Shown piece after piece: positions 45,585 to 56,690 of a stretch of DNA of 64,000 nt (positions are counted from its first letter, which is position 1; each line of letters opens with the position of its first letter). This DNA is from Dipteronia dyeriana (taxonomy: Eukaryota > Streptophyta > Magnoliopsida > Sapindales > Sapindaceae): contig CM065299.1 in the NCBI GenBank assembly GCA_032871835.1, positions 45,892,706-45,956,705 of the forward strand, given 5' to 3'. A model generated the notes under the pieces. It saw only the letters and a list, made by a program, of their open reading frames with translations, had not been told where the DNA came from and searched no databases. The position numbers were made by a program, and so were the translations under genes.

Positions 45585-46562
45585 CAATCAACAAATGATT
45601 CATTTATGTCCTATCTATTAATTTTAGTTCATTCCACTAAAGAACTAGAATTGAACTCTTAAGTAAAGATAGAATAAGTTAATTTTCCACATTCGTACCT
45701 TGGACAATCTTAATGTCGATAGTGTATCCTCGTGAAGAATATTGGTAATTACCAAGAGCTCAAAGATCGCCTATAGCTCTCCTAGTTACCATATTTACTC
45801 ATATGACCACATTTTGAACTTGGATATTTTGACTTGTCTAGAGGCCATATTTCAATAGACACTATTGAAAACTTAACCTTAAGATTTACTATCCAATACC
45901 TCAAAATATTCATATGATGGCATTCTACTCACATTTAATAAATGGAGTCATGATGTCCATATCTATAAATGAAGTCCTCTGTCGATTAACAAATGAATAC
46001 CACCAAACCTTTGAGGATAAACTAAGCTATATAACCGTACTCATTGATGGCTCAAATGATAACACTTGTAACCATAAGTCCATCATTTATCTCATGATTG
46101 AGATAGAATCTCCGGTTGTCTTCAAATGGAAACTTTTGTCATTGACGGTTCTGGATAAAGTATCTCACTATGATCCTATTCAATGTACCTAGTGCATTAG
46201 ATTCTTATTCTCGAAGGCACCACACTCTGATGACTTTAGACTCATTATAAAACATTTGATCCCACTCAAATGTTAGCAAGAGAATCTATAACTTTAACAA
46301 CGTAAAGGAGCCCAACCTTTATCTTAAATTGTGAATTATATTCAAGACTAACTAAAGAGTTGTGTCTACCTCAAACATATCCAGGTGTACAAATAATTCT
46401 TTATTTATCATAGTCTTCTGACCTTAAGATTTTTTACTTTTGACAATAATAATAATTAAACTATAAACGATATGAGATTTGTTAAACTATAAATCATTTT
46501 ATTAATATTAAAAGAATGTCAAATACATTATTACACTCTTGCTATTGAGCATATTTCCAATA
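45585..46562 (-). repeat. D: inverted family-A 3' LTR, part 2
   Basis: After the right CAATC copy (45585-45589) the D LTR resumes (AACAAATGATTCATTTATG) and runs to its start on the minus strand, TATTGGAAATATGCTCAATAGC. The canonical TG end is TA here. This start is closer to the BARE-type TGTTGGAAATATGCCC pattern than other copies. Confidence 0.85.
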
Positions 46563-46577
46563 ATCTCCCACTTGCTC
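46563..46577 (-). promoter_or_regulatory. D polypurine tract
   Basis: AGCAAGTGGGAGAT on the minus strand, directly before the LTR. Confidence 0.8.
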
Positions 46578-48085
46578 TATAGCAAATGTGTCATATCTTT
46601 TATTCCCATGTTCTCTATGTGCCTATCAAAATTCTTTTGTGGTAGAGCTTTTCTGCTGACGCGATCTTGGAAATAGTCGTGTCTCCCTACGCACAATTTT
46701 CTTCTAAAGATAACACTTTCTTTCAATGTGTGTCCCTCTCTTAAGACTTTTTTGTTCACTCAAATAAGCCATTGCTCCAGTGTTATCACTGAAGATATTT
46801 ATCTGCTTACTTGCAATAGGAACCACTTTCAGTTAATCAAGAATTGGCGAATCCAAATAGCCTCTTTAGCAGCTTTGCATGCGGCAACATACTCAGCTTC
46901 TGTGGTGGAATCAATAATACAAGACTGCTTGATACTCCTCCATATGACCACGTCATCTTCTAGAGTAAACACAAATCCTTATGTTGATCTCCTAGAGTCA
47001 GAATCCAAATGGTTATTAGAATCTGTATACCCAACAAGAATTAAATCCCCTCTAGAGTATACAAGCATATACTCTCTTGTTCTCCCGAGATACTTGAAAA
47101 TATGCTTGATTGTCGTTCAGTGATCAGGACCAGGTTTCGATCAAAACCTGCTTACTATTCCAACAACAAATAAATATATGGTCTAGTGTAGAGCATTTTA
47201 TACATTAGACTTCCAACTTCCGAGGCATATGGAACCCTACGCATGAATTGCTTTTCATTCTCATTCTTAGGAACTTGTTCCTTAGAAAGTTTGATTACAT
47301 GTCTAAAAGGTAACATACCTTTCTTGGAATCTCGCATGGAAAACTTAGATAAGATTTTATCTATGTATAAAGCTTGGGATAATGTAATCGTTCTATTCTT
47401 TCTATCACTTATAACTTGGATACCAAGAATTTAACTTGCTTCTCCTAAGTCATTCATATCATAATGTTTTACTAGCCATTCTTTACAAATGTGAACACAC
47501 CTACATCATTTTCGATGAGTAATATATCATTAACGTAATCAACTAGAAAAACTAACTTGTTGCCTTTAATCCATTTATATACATAAGGTTCACCAAGGTT
47601 TTGAGTAAATCCTAAACATTTCACAGCTTGATCAAACTTTACATTCCAAGATGTAGATGCTTGCTTTAACCCATATATGAATCTTTGCAACTTGCGTGCC
47701 ATTTCCTCTTGACCTTTCTCAATGAATCTTTCTTGTTGCATCATATAGATTTTTTCGTTAAGACTTCCTTAAGGAAAGTTATCTTAATGTCTATTTGCCA
47801 AATCTTTAGGTCCAGAGATGCCACAATGGTTAAGAGTATCCTAATGGATTTAAGCATGGCCACGAGAGAAAAGAATTCCTCATAATCGATACCTTTCTTT
47901 TATGTGTAACCTTTAGCTATCAATATATCCTTAAAGATTTCCTCCATTCCATTCATTGCTCCCTTCATCTTGTATACCCACTTGCACCCAATGGGTTTTA
48001 CCCCTTTACGCAATCCTACAAAAGACCAAACTTTGTTTTTGAATATAGATTCAATTTCAGATTGCATTTCCTTTTACCAATGGTG
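46578..48085 (-). pseudogene. D reverse transcriptase and RNase H, RT box mutated
   Basis: On the minus strand the RT has EEMARKLQRFIYGLKQAST and SWNVKFDQAVKCLGFTQN. The catalytic box reads YVND (LVDYVNDILLIEND): the first active-site Asp is Asn, which should abolish polymerase activity. QDSKKGMLPFRH-like and PYASEVGSLMYKMLYTRPYI follow. RNase H (about 47130-46578) is in shifted frames and ends KNFDRHIENMGIKDMTHLL. The order matches Y and A1. Confidence 0.87.
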
Positions 48086-48189
48086 ACGATCAACATCCTC
48101 CTTGGCTTCCTTATATATGTAGGGATCATCGTCATTCGAGAGATTCTCTATTGATTCTCTTAGACTGATGTATCTCTCGGGTTGTCTAC

Positions 48190-48226
<37 letters not shown>

Positions 48227-49498
48227 TTCCACTACGATGAGAAATGATAGGTTGTTGATCTTGTGATGGTACGGAACTTACAATTGGGCTAGGTTATGAG
48301 AATTCTTGTGGAATTGTATCTCCTGAAAGTTTATTCAAGACAATTCTACTTTTAGGCATGAAATTACTCATATAGTCATTTTTCAGAAATTTAGCACTTG
48401 TCAAAACAAATACTTTAAGATTTGAAGGACTATAGAAATAATATCCTTTGGTTCCTTTTGGATACCTTACAAATATACATATTTCTGAATGGGACTCCCT
48501 CTTTTTTCTTTCCTTTTAACACGTGCACTGGACATCCAAATATCCTAAATGTTGTAAACTAGGCTTTCACCCAGTCTACAACTCATGCAGTGTTTTAGGA
48601 ACCGACTCAGATGGTATATCGTTTAGAATGTACATAGCAGTTTGTAAAGCATATCCCCAAATGGAATTAGAAAGCGTTGAATAACTCAATATAGACCTAG
48701 CTATGTCCAAAAGAGTTTTATTTCTCCTTTTTACCACCCCATTTTGTTGAGGTGTACCTGGCATAGAAAACTGAGAAATTATCCCATTATCAATAAGATA
48801 TTATTGAAACTTACCAGATAGATATTCTCCACCATGATCAAACCTCAAGACTTTTATGTGTTTCTGAAGCTGATTTTCTACTTTAGCTTTAAAGGCTTTG
48901 AACATGTCAAAGGCATCCGACTTATGTCTCTTGAGATACTCATTGCCAAATCTCATGTAATATTCTATGAAAGTAATGAAGCACTCATATCCACCTCTAG
49001 CTTGAATGCTCATAAGACCATACACATCAAATTGTATTAATCCTAAACATTCAGTTGCTCACATGACCTTTTAGTCATCTTACCTTCCAAATAAGATTCA
49101 CAAGTTTGTAGATCATAAACCTTTAATTCACTTAAAGGTCCATCACTAACAAATCTTTTGATCCTATCAAGGTTAATATGACCTAGGTACAAATGCCATA
49201 GGCAGGTTTAATCTTTTGATAATTTTACTCTTTTATGGTTAGGTTTCGTTGATTCTGTGTCTAACAAGTGAGAGATATTGCTATGCAAATAGAATAAACC
49301 ATTTTCCAATGTACCTATGCAAACAAATTTTTTATTCCTACTAATAGTAAAACCTTTACCAAAAGTAACCGAATATCCAAATTATTTACACAACAAACAG
49401 AAATTAAATTCTTCTTGAATTGAGGTACATAATAAACGTATATTGGATCTAAATGCCTATAAGAATCTAAATTAATTCTAATATCTCCCACTGCACTG
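48086..49498 (-). pseudogene. D integrase and end of protease
   Basis: On the minus strand 49498-49315 carries SAVGDIRINLDSYRHLDPI, then come the LGHIN/CESYLEGKM region, YGLMSIQARGGYECFITF and RFDHGGEYLSGKF, and finally MPGTPQQNGVVKRRNKTLLD. The catalytic Glu of GVAERRN is Lys, as in Y. The linker before RT holds a 31-base poly-C. At 49494-49498 family-A sequence ends in CACT, which is also the start of E1's ACTGTTCAC repeats. Confidence 0.85.
48193..48223. repeat. 31-base poly-C tract inside the D pol relic
   Basis: Other copies have only CCCTCCCAC at this place (for example 11508-11516), so about 27 C were added. It may be slippage in dead DNA or an assembly or base-calling artefact. Confidence 0.9.
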
Positions 49499-49560
49499 TT
49501 CACTGACACTGTTCACAGGTACTGTTCAACGATACTGTTCACAGGGTACTTTTCACCGGC
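49494..49560 (+). repeat. ACTGTTCAC repeats at the D/E1 junction
   Basis: Four or five copies of (T)ACTGTTCAC-type units, the same as in the E leader (54917-55115), run directly into protease-end sequence CGGCACGAGCA. So E1 has lost everything from the leader repeats to the protease. Confidence 0.85.
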
Positions 49561-50999
49561 ACGAGCAATGGGCATAATTAGATTACGTTTTTGTAATAAT
49601 TGTATATTGTTGGACAATGTACTTTATTTTCCTGGATTTACACGGAATTTGATTTCTGTTTCTAAGTAGTTAGAACAAAAATATTTTGTTTTTTTTAATA
49701 ATAAGTCTGTTATTTTTTGAAAGAATTGTATGAATATTTGCTCAGAAATTAATAAAAACAATGTGTATGTGTTAAGACCGTTAATACATACTACACTGCT
49801 CAACACCAAAAGGTTTAAGGTTGAAAAACAAAAAACTAAACGACAAAAGATTTCTCCAGATAATAACACGTATCTCTGGCATCTAAGGCTTGATCATATC
49901 AACCTTTACCAGATAGACAGACTAGTAAAAAACGGACCTTTAAGTGAGTTAAAGGTTGGCACCTTACCAATCTACGAATCTTGTCTGGAAGGTAAGATGA
50001 CTAAGAGACGTTTTACTAGAAAAGGGATTAGAGCTAAAGAACCACTAGAGCTTATACATACAGACATCTGCGGACCGATGAATGTTAAAGCTAGGGGTGG
50101 TTATGAGTATTATGTCACCTCTATAGATGACTACTCAAGATACAGATATGTCTACCTAATGCAACGGAAGTCGAAAACATTTGAAATGTTCAAAGAATTT
50201 CGAGCTGAAGTTGAGAATCAATTTGGTAGGACTATCAAGTCACTACGATCGGATCGTGGAGGTGAGTATCTTAACCAAGAGTTTGAAGACTTTATGGTCG
50301 AGCATGGGAATAGTTTCCAAACTCACAGCTCCCGGTACACCTCAACAAAATGGTGTAGCGGAGAGGAGAAATAGAACCCTAATAGAAATGGTGAGATCTA
50401 TGATTAGTTTCTCATCATTATTAAATTCCTTCTGGGGATATGCGTTACAAACAGCGGCATTCATTTTGAATGATGTGCCATCTAAATCTTTTCCTAAGAC
50501 TCCTCCAGAGTTGTGGAATGGTCGTTAAGCTAGTTTGCAACATTTTCGTATATGGGGGTGTCCAACACACGTGCTGAAGAACAGAACTGGAAAGCTAGAC
50601 TCAAAGTCTGTGGTCTGCCTATTTGTAGGATACTCCAAGGAGACCAGAGGTGGACACTTCTATAGTCCCGAAGATAACAAAGTATTTGTGTCTACAAATG
50701 CAACGTTTCTTAAGGACAGTTATATTAGTGACCATAAACCTCATTCTAAGATTGTATTTAATAAGTTAGTGCCTGGTGAGACTAGTGCTTCATCAATAAG
50801 AGTTGTTGATCTACAAACATCTAAGAGTCAGATGGTTCCTGATCAGGATACGCTACCACCTAGACGTAGTGAGAGGGTTGTGAGACAACCTGAACGCTAT
50901 TTTGGTATAGGTGATGGACAAGGTGTTGTCTCTGCTGATAGTGTGGATGATCCATTGACATTTAAGAATTCAATTGAAGATCATAATAAAGAGGAATGA
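49561..50999 (+). pseudogene. E1 integrase
   Basis: After a short protease end (LDNVLYFPGFTRNLIS-like, with stops), the frame from 49730 has TYLWHLRLDHINLYQIDRL and YESCLEGKMTKRR, the zinc domain with one altered glycine. The core follows, with LIHTDICGPMN (first Asp), SIDDYSRYRYVYL (second Asp) and RSDRGGEYLN. A one-base insertion near 50330 shifts the frame to [20 protein letters not shown], in which the catalytic Glu is present. The frames 50535-50999 hold the GKLDSKSVVCLFVGYSKET block and the PPRRSERVVRQPERY linker. Confidence 0.88.
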
Positions 51000-52530
51000 C
51001 TTAAAGCCATGAATCTCGAGATGTAGTCCATGTACTATAACTCAGTCTGGGATCTTGTAGACTTACCGGATGGAGTGAAACCCATAAGGTGTAAGTGAAT
51101 CTATAAGATAAAGAGAGGAGTAGATGAGAAGGTAAAGACCTTCAAAGCAAGACTAGTGGCTAAGGGTTATACCCAGAAAGATGGGGTCGATTATGAAGAG
51201 ACCTTCTCGCCAGTAGCCATGTTTAAGTCTATTAGGATTCTCTTATCCATTGCAGCCTGTTTTGATTATGAAATTTGGCAAATGGATGTCTATACTGTAT
51301 TCTTGAATGGCAATCTTGATTAGAGCATCTATATGATGCAACCAGAGGGATTCGTGTCTCCAGATTAAGAGCAAAAGGTTTGTAAGGTGTAAAGGTCCAT
51401 ATATGGACTTAAGCAAGCATCTAGATCTTGAAACATTAGGTTCGATGATGTGATCAAAACCTATGGCTTTGGGTAGAATGTCGATGAGCCTTGTGTCTAC
51501 AAGGCATCATTGATAAGAAAGTAGTTTTCTTGGTCCTATACGTAGATGATATCCTACTCATTAGAATTGATGTAGAAGTGTTGTCTGATGTAATGGGCTG
51601 GCTGGCTAGACAATTCCAAATGAAAGATTTGGGAAATGCGAGTTATGTTCTTGGGATCCAGCTTATAAGGGATTGTAAGAACAAACTCATAGCACTGTCT
51701 CAGGCATCACATATCGATAAGATTCTTGTGTAATTTTTGATACAAAACTCCAAGAAAGGTAATTTACCTTCTAGGCATGGAGTTAACTTGTCTAAGGAAC
51801 AGTGTCCTAAGACACCTCAAGAAGTTGAGGATATGAGACGTGTACCCTATACATCGGTAGTAGGTAGTTTCATGTATGCTATATTATGCACGAGACCGGA
51901 CATCTGCTATGCAGTTGGAGTAGTCAGTAGATACTAGTCCAACCCAGGATTGGATCATTGGGTTGCTGTCAAGACAATTCTCAAGTATCTTCAGAGAACG
52001 AGAAACTATATGCTAGTGTATTACGGTAGGATTTGATCCCGTTAGGATACACAGATTCTGATTTTCAGTCAGACAAGGATTCTTGGAAATCCACATCTAG
52101 ATCAGTTTTCACCCAGGGTCGTGGAGCCATTGTGTGGAGAAGTATCAAGCAATCTTGCATTGCTAACTCCACCATGGAAGCCGAATATGTAACCGCTTGT
52201 GAAGCTGCTAAAGAGGCTATTTGGCTCCGTAAGTTTTTGAGTGATCTGAAAGTTGTTCTAGATCTGGATAGGCCCATCACACTTTATTGTGATAACAGTG
52301 GTGCTGTAGCTAATTCCAAAGAACCAAGAAGCCACAAAAGAGGGAAGCATATAGAGAAAAAGTATCATCTCATTAGAGAGATAATGTAGAGAGGAGATGT
52401 GATCGTCACAAAGACAGCCTCACAAGACAATCATGCTGATCTATTTACAAAGACCTTACCGGCTAAAGTAATTTCGGGTCACCTAGATGGTTTAGGGTTA
52501 CGAGACATGCCTCACATGCTTCAGTGCAAG
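51000..52530 (+). pseudogene. E1 reverse transcriptase and RNase H
   Basis: RT blocks: [50 protein letters not shown] with the Trp changed, and intact YVDD (LVLYVDDILLIRID, about 51540). Then come MKDLGNASYVLGIQ and SQASHIDKIL. RNase H: YTDSDFQSDKDS, SCIANSTMEAEYVTACEAAKEA, LYCDNSGAVANSKEP and KHIEKKYHLI. Many stops are Gln or Trp codons changed by one transition (for example 51360-51395), a few are transversions (GAG to TAG at 51320). Confidence 0.88.
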
Positions 52531-52538
52531 TGGGAGAT

Positions 52539-54631
52539 TTTTGGGGTTTAGGCCCTAAAGATGTAATTTGTAAATGGATTTATGAAATAAATAAAAGGAA
52601 GAGTTCAATTCATTCTTGTTGTGTTGTTTATTTTATAACTTGTGCATATATTTAACATCCAAGATTGCCGAATGTAATTTTGAACTGTGTATATGAGTGT
52701 CATATACGAATGGATACAGTAAGAGACGTGTAATCTAAAGAGTCCATAGATAGCAAATAAAGCTGGGTACTTTATTTGTAGTTAATCTATAATTGCGGTC
52801 CATTCCGTAATGTACGATGATTCTATCCTGAATCATTCATATGAGATATGGGAACTGAGGAACCTTGTATGATGTGGTAATATAGGACTGGGCCATGATC
52901 TATATGAATCTCTCACAAAGATCCGTTTACCGATTAGATTTATATATATCAACTAATGATAGCTAAATGTGGGTGATCTTAATCCTGGGTGTATTATCTA
53001 CTCCTTCAGGTTAAATCGTGGTATTTGATATACCATGGGTGAGGTCAGATGCATTTCTTGATCAATATACTCCGTATGTTGGGATTGCGGTTTGGTTTGT
53101 GGCTGGGAAAGTTTGTACACAATAGTGGAATCCACTCCTTCTTGTGAGAAATAGATGGTAGTTCCCTTAAGGGTTGATTCGGGGCTTGGACAATATGAGC
53201 GCTCTCATAATTCCGTGAGGAAATAGGATTTATTGTCCATTAGAGAATCAATGGTACTTAAGGATATATGTAATTAGAGGGGTATAACGGAAATTATGAC
53301 CCAGCTCTAATTATGAACTTTTATGGAGGATCACACCATATATAATAGCTATATCGATGGACATCGAGTTGTATCGGTCTGTGTAAATGCGTCTACAGTT
53401 GAGAGAGTACAGCTTCGGGTTTTTAGTGGAAGAACACCGGAGTTGATAATCAAGGAATATTAATTAAAGAGTTTAATTAATGATTCCGAGGATTATTGGA
53501 GCTCAAAATACTGTGGGTCCATTAGGTCCCCTTACTAGCCCGATCGATTTAGGTAACAAGGGTCACGGTTAATTAATTGGATTGTCCAATTAATTGTGTT
53601 ACAAAAGTGACACGTATATATTCGAGAATTAATTGAATAATGAGATTATTTAATCAATGAATGTTAATAGTTAAATTAATTAAATAATTAGATTATTTTA
53701 TTATATTGATAATTATGAATTATTAATTAACTATTAATTGGAGGGTGTTAGTTGATATATGGATTTTGATGAAGATAAAATAATAGGATTATTTTATTTT
53801 ACTAAATCATTTATCTAAGTATTTGAATTTAAGTTTAAATTTAAAATACTTATTATCACTTTTAATATATTAGATATATTTGAAAAGGATAATTAAAAGA
53901 TATATATCATTTATAACACAAGAGATTGTATGAGATGCAAATTGGTGTGTGCCCATGAAACAATAGTCAAAATAAGAATTTGCATATGATGCAAATACAC
54001 ACATAATATATATATATATATATATTAAACACAATTGGGGAAAGAGATAAAAAGAAAACAAAAGGTGCATGCGTGTTTTTTTTGGTTTTGACTTTGAAAA
54101 AAAAAGGTCACTCATCAATTGATTCTAAAATATATATATATATATTAGTGGTGCAGTGTACACCATTAAAAACGAATATATATATATACGTATATCATAA
54201 CTAGAATTGTTCTAGGTGGTTTTCTCTTGAGAAGAAAGAGTTTATTAAAAACTTTTCTCTACATCCTCCATTCAAGTTTCTGAGATCGTGACGCGCCCAC
54301 ACGCAGTTACTAGTTCTGGGAGATAGTGAGGAAGATCGAGTGGTTCAAACAGGAGCATACCGTAAAGTGAAGGAGCCTCCAAATGTTGGTATGTTCTTAT
54401 TGTGATTATATTGATTACAATTTCATGTGTTTACATATTGTATGTATTTGTTTCGAAAAATAATTACGATCCCAAGCTCACTTGTCCCAGATACAGATTA
54501 TGATCTGAATAAATTTTTTTAAAACCTTACTTCTGCTGCGTAACCGATGAACGGGGTTCCAACATCTGTGGGTGTCACCCCAAAGAGTTGGGACCGGACC
54601 CACACCCATGAGATGGGAATTGGAGCTAACA
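52539..54631 (+). repeat. E LTR shared by E1 and E2 (2093 bp)
   Basis: It follows GTGCAAGTGGGAGAT and starts TTTTGGGGTTTAGGCCC, a mutated form of TGTTAGGGTTTATGCCC seen at 59826. It ends ..GGAGCTAACA two bases before a PBS, so it is at once the 3' LTR of E1 and the 5' LTR of E2. TATGCCCTAAAG is close to the BARE/Angela start ATGCCCTAGAGG. TA-rich runs near 54008-54027, 54131-54146 and 54178-54188 are promoter candidates. The exact end is not fixed because the other LTR copy is truncated. Confidence 0.82.
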
Positions 54632-54633
54632 AT

Positions 54634-54646
54634 TGGTATCACAGCC
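54634..54646 (+). promoter_or_regulatory. E2 primer-binding site
   Basis: TGGTATCACAGCC, initiator-tRNA-Met type with one mismatch to TGGTATCAGAGCC. Confidence 0.75.
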
Positions 54647-56438
54647 AATTTAAGTTTTGGAACAAGAAATAGTTTTCGATGCTCTTGTATGTATGAATGT
54701 GTAGGCACCATCTTTATGATTGTATGAATGTTTATAATTAAATTGTTTAATTTAAACACGGTTGATCATAAATTTTTATGGTACTGTGGATTTAGGGTTT
54801 ATGGGTTGTATAAATTTTTATTATTATTATTATTATATTTTTATTTTACTATTATTGTATTGTAAATAAATAAAAAATTGTAACCTGTAAACAAGGAACT
54901 GGAAACGCGCGCGACGGTGGTACTGTTCACGGCGGATATTGTTCACCGACACTGTGTCACAGGTATTGTTCGCAGGTACTGTTCACCGACATTGTTCACA
55001 GTACTGTTCAGCGCACTGTTCACAGTACTGTTTAGCGTCACTGTTCACAGTACTGTTCACCGTACTATTCACAGACTGTTCACCGGGTACTGTTCACGCG
55101 GTACTGTTCACACACGGTTCCGTTGGCAAGTGTTGCCTAGTGCATTCCGTGCAGATTTCTCGTTTCAAATTCATGAGATGAATCGGAGTGACCTGAAGAG
55201 ACAGAAAGACTCGGAAATTACAATAAGACCAAGGAATGCCTTGGGATTTTTTTTTGTAATTTTAGATTCCAATTCTTTAGGTGAAATAATCCACAGTACT
55301 TGGTCAATTCATGTATGCTTTATATTATGTGTCAATTCAATTCATGCATACGTATGTCATTTAGATTAGATGTGCCTATATAAATATATTTGATATGTCA
55401 TACATGAATCATAGCCTGATATTTTATGTATTTTTTTAATTGTATTAAAATGGGCAATATAAATAATTGGCTATGATTAATGAGATTAGTTTTTTAATGG
55501 TTAGAAAACTTGGTAATTCTCATTAATATTAATCTAGTTATTAAAGAGTTTAATAAGTTAGATTAATAGGGTCATTTATTGGAATTAGGATTAATATGAT
55601 TAATTACATAATAATAAATGAACCGAATAAAGTGTTGGAGTTTTAATAGTTAAAATTTGGTAAACACTAACATAATAATCTTACCTTAGTAAATAGTTTA
55701 CAAAAGCTTAGATTATTCACTAATATATTAGATTTTTAATTGTTAAAAATCATTAATAATTTATTAGTTAATTAGAATTTGTTTCTAATTAGTTAATGCG
55801 CTAGATAACTTGATTAAAGTTAGTCGTTTAATCCTGTAGAAACTAGGTGCATTAACGGTTAATAGAAAACCCTAAATTTAAAATAGTGAGTGGGAGAGGG
55901 ATATATGACATATATATCCTGCGGTTTCCATCAATGGTTCAACACCGTGAGATCCGAGTGGGGCCTTGTGACAGCTTTGTTTTCATCCTCCCTAAGGAGG
56001 GTTTCCACAAAGGTCAATACCAAGGTTGACTTCCTATCAGATAGGATTTCTGAAGGTATTTCGGGATTGACCGACCCTAAGGTGGCAATTCTCGAGTTAA
56101 GCTCGTGAGATCTGAAATGGTGGGTTACACGCACGAAGATTTTGATTAAGTTTTTTAATTAAAAACTTGACTGAATGAACGATGGTTGAATTATATAGAA
56201 TAAGAGTTATTCTAGAATATCATTTGATTGAGAATGTCTCTGTCCAACATGCAAAGACTTGACCGACCCTAAGGCGGCACTTCTTTGTGGTATGTTGGCT
56301 TGTCGTGGTATAGTAAATAGTTTTAGGGTAGTTCTAGTTTGTTAAACATGTGCATGCATTATGTTTAAATTTATGGCAAAACACTTGCACTTGTTTTAAA
56401 TAATCGACTGAATGAATGTTTTATTTATTTCAGCAATA
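54647..56438 (+). other. E2 leader (1.8 kb)
   Basis: A long untranslated leader like that of BARE/Angela. It holds the ACTGTTCAC minisatellite, a small stem CCTCC-CTAA-GGAGG at 55987-56000, and a repeated motif TTGACCGACCCTAAGGYGGCA (near 56066 and 56259). Just before the gag ATG lies a strong splice-acceptor-like TTTTATTTATTTCAG (56419-56433). No conserved coding frame is seen. Confidence 0.75.
54917..55115 (+). repeat. ACTGTTCAC minisatellite in the E leader
   Basis: About fifteen close copies of (G)TACTGTTCAC or CACTGTTCAC, spaced by 1-10 bases, often with CCG or CAG between. The same unit occurs at 49494-49555 in E1. Confidence 0.92.
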
Positions 56439-56690
56439 ATGTCTTCTGCATTACTTCAAATTCTCGTAAACGACATATTAACTGGTGATAACTACACTAA
56501 GTGGAAACTTAACATTTATGCAATATTGGCCACCAAAGACCTCAAGTTTGTGCTTACGGAGGAATGTTCTCCGGCGCCTGCTGCCAATGCCACACAAACT
56601 GTTCGAGAGGCATACAAGCGAAGGGTAAGCCCAAACCTAAGAAGGTCCAAAGCAAGAAGAAGTCTAAGAAAAGTAAATATGATTTACTTG
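56439..56690 (+). pseudogene. E2 gag, most of the capsid domain deleted
   Basis: The ATG at 56439 gives MSSALLQILVNDILTGDNYT, cut here, and goes on to LATKDLKFVLTEECSP and REAYKR: the usual start of Angela-type Gag. After about 58 codons the text jumps, with a frame change near 56605, to GKPKPKKVQSKKKSKK, which is normally the very end of Gag after the knuckle. Roughly 200 codons, including the knuckle, are missing. Confidence 0.85.

Noticed and set aside
54917..55369. 150-codon ORF over the ACTGTTCAC repeats
   Set aside because: The product is a low-complexity echo of the repeat (VLF, TVH units) in the untranslated leader.
55890..56108. 72-codon ORF in the E2 leader
   Set aside because: It has no family resemblance and lies among leader repeats (ACCGACCCTAAGG); E1 lacks this region, so it cannot be compared.
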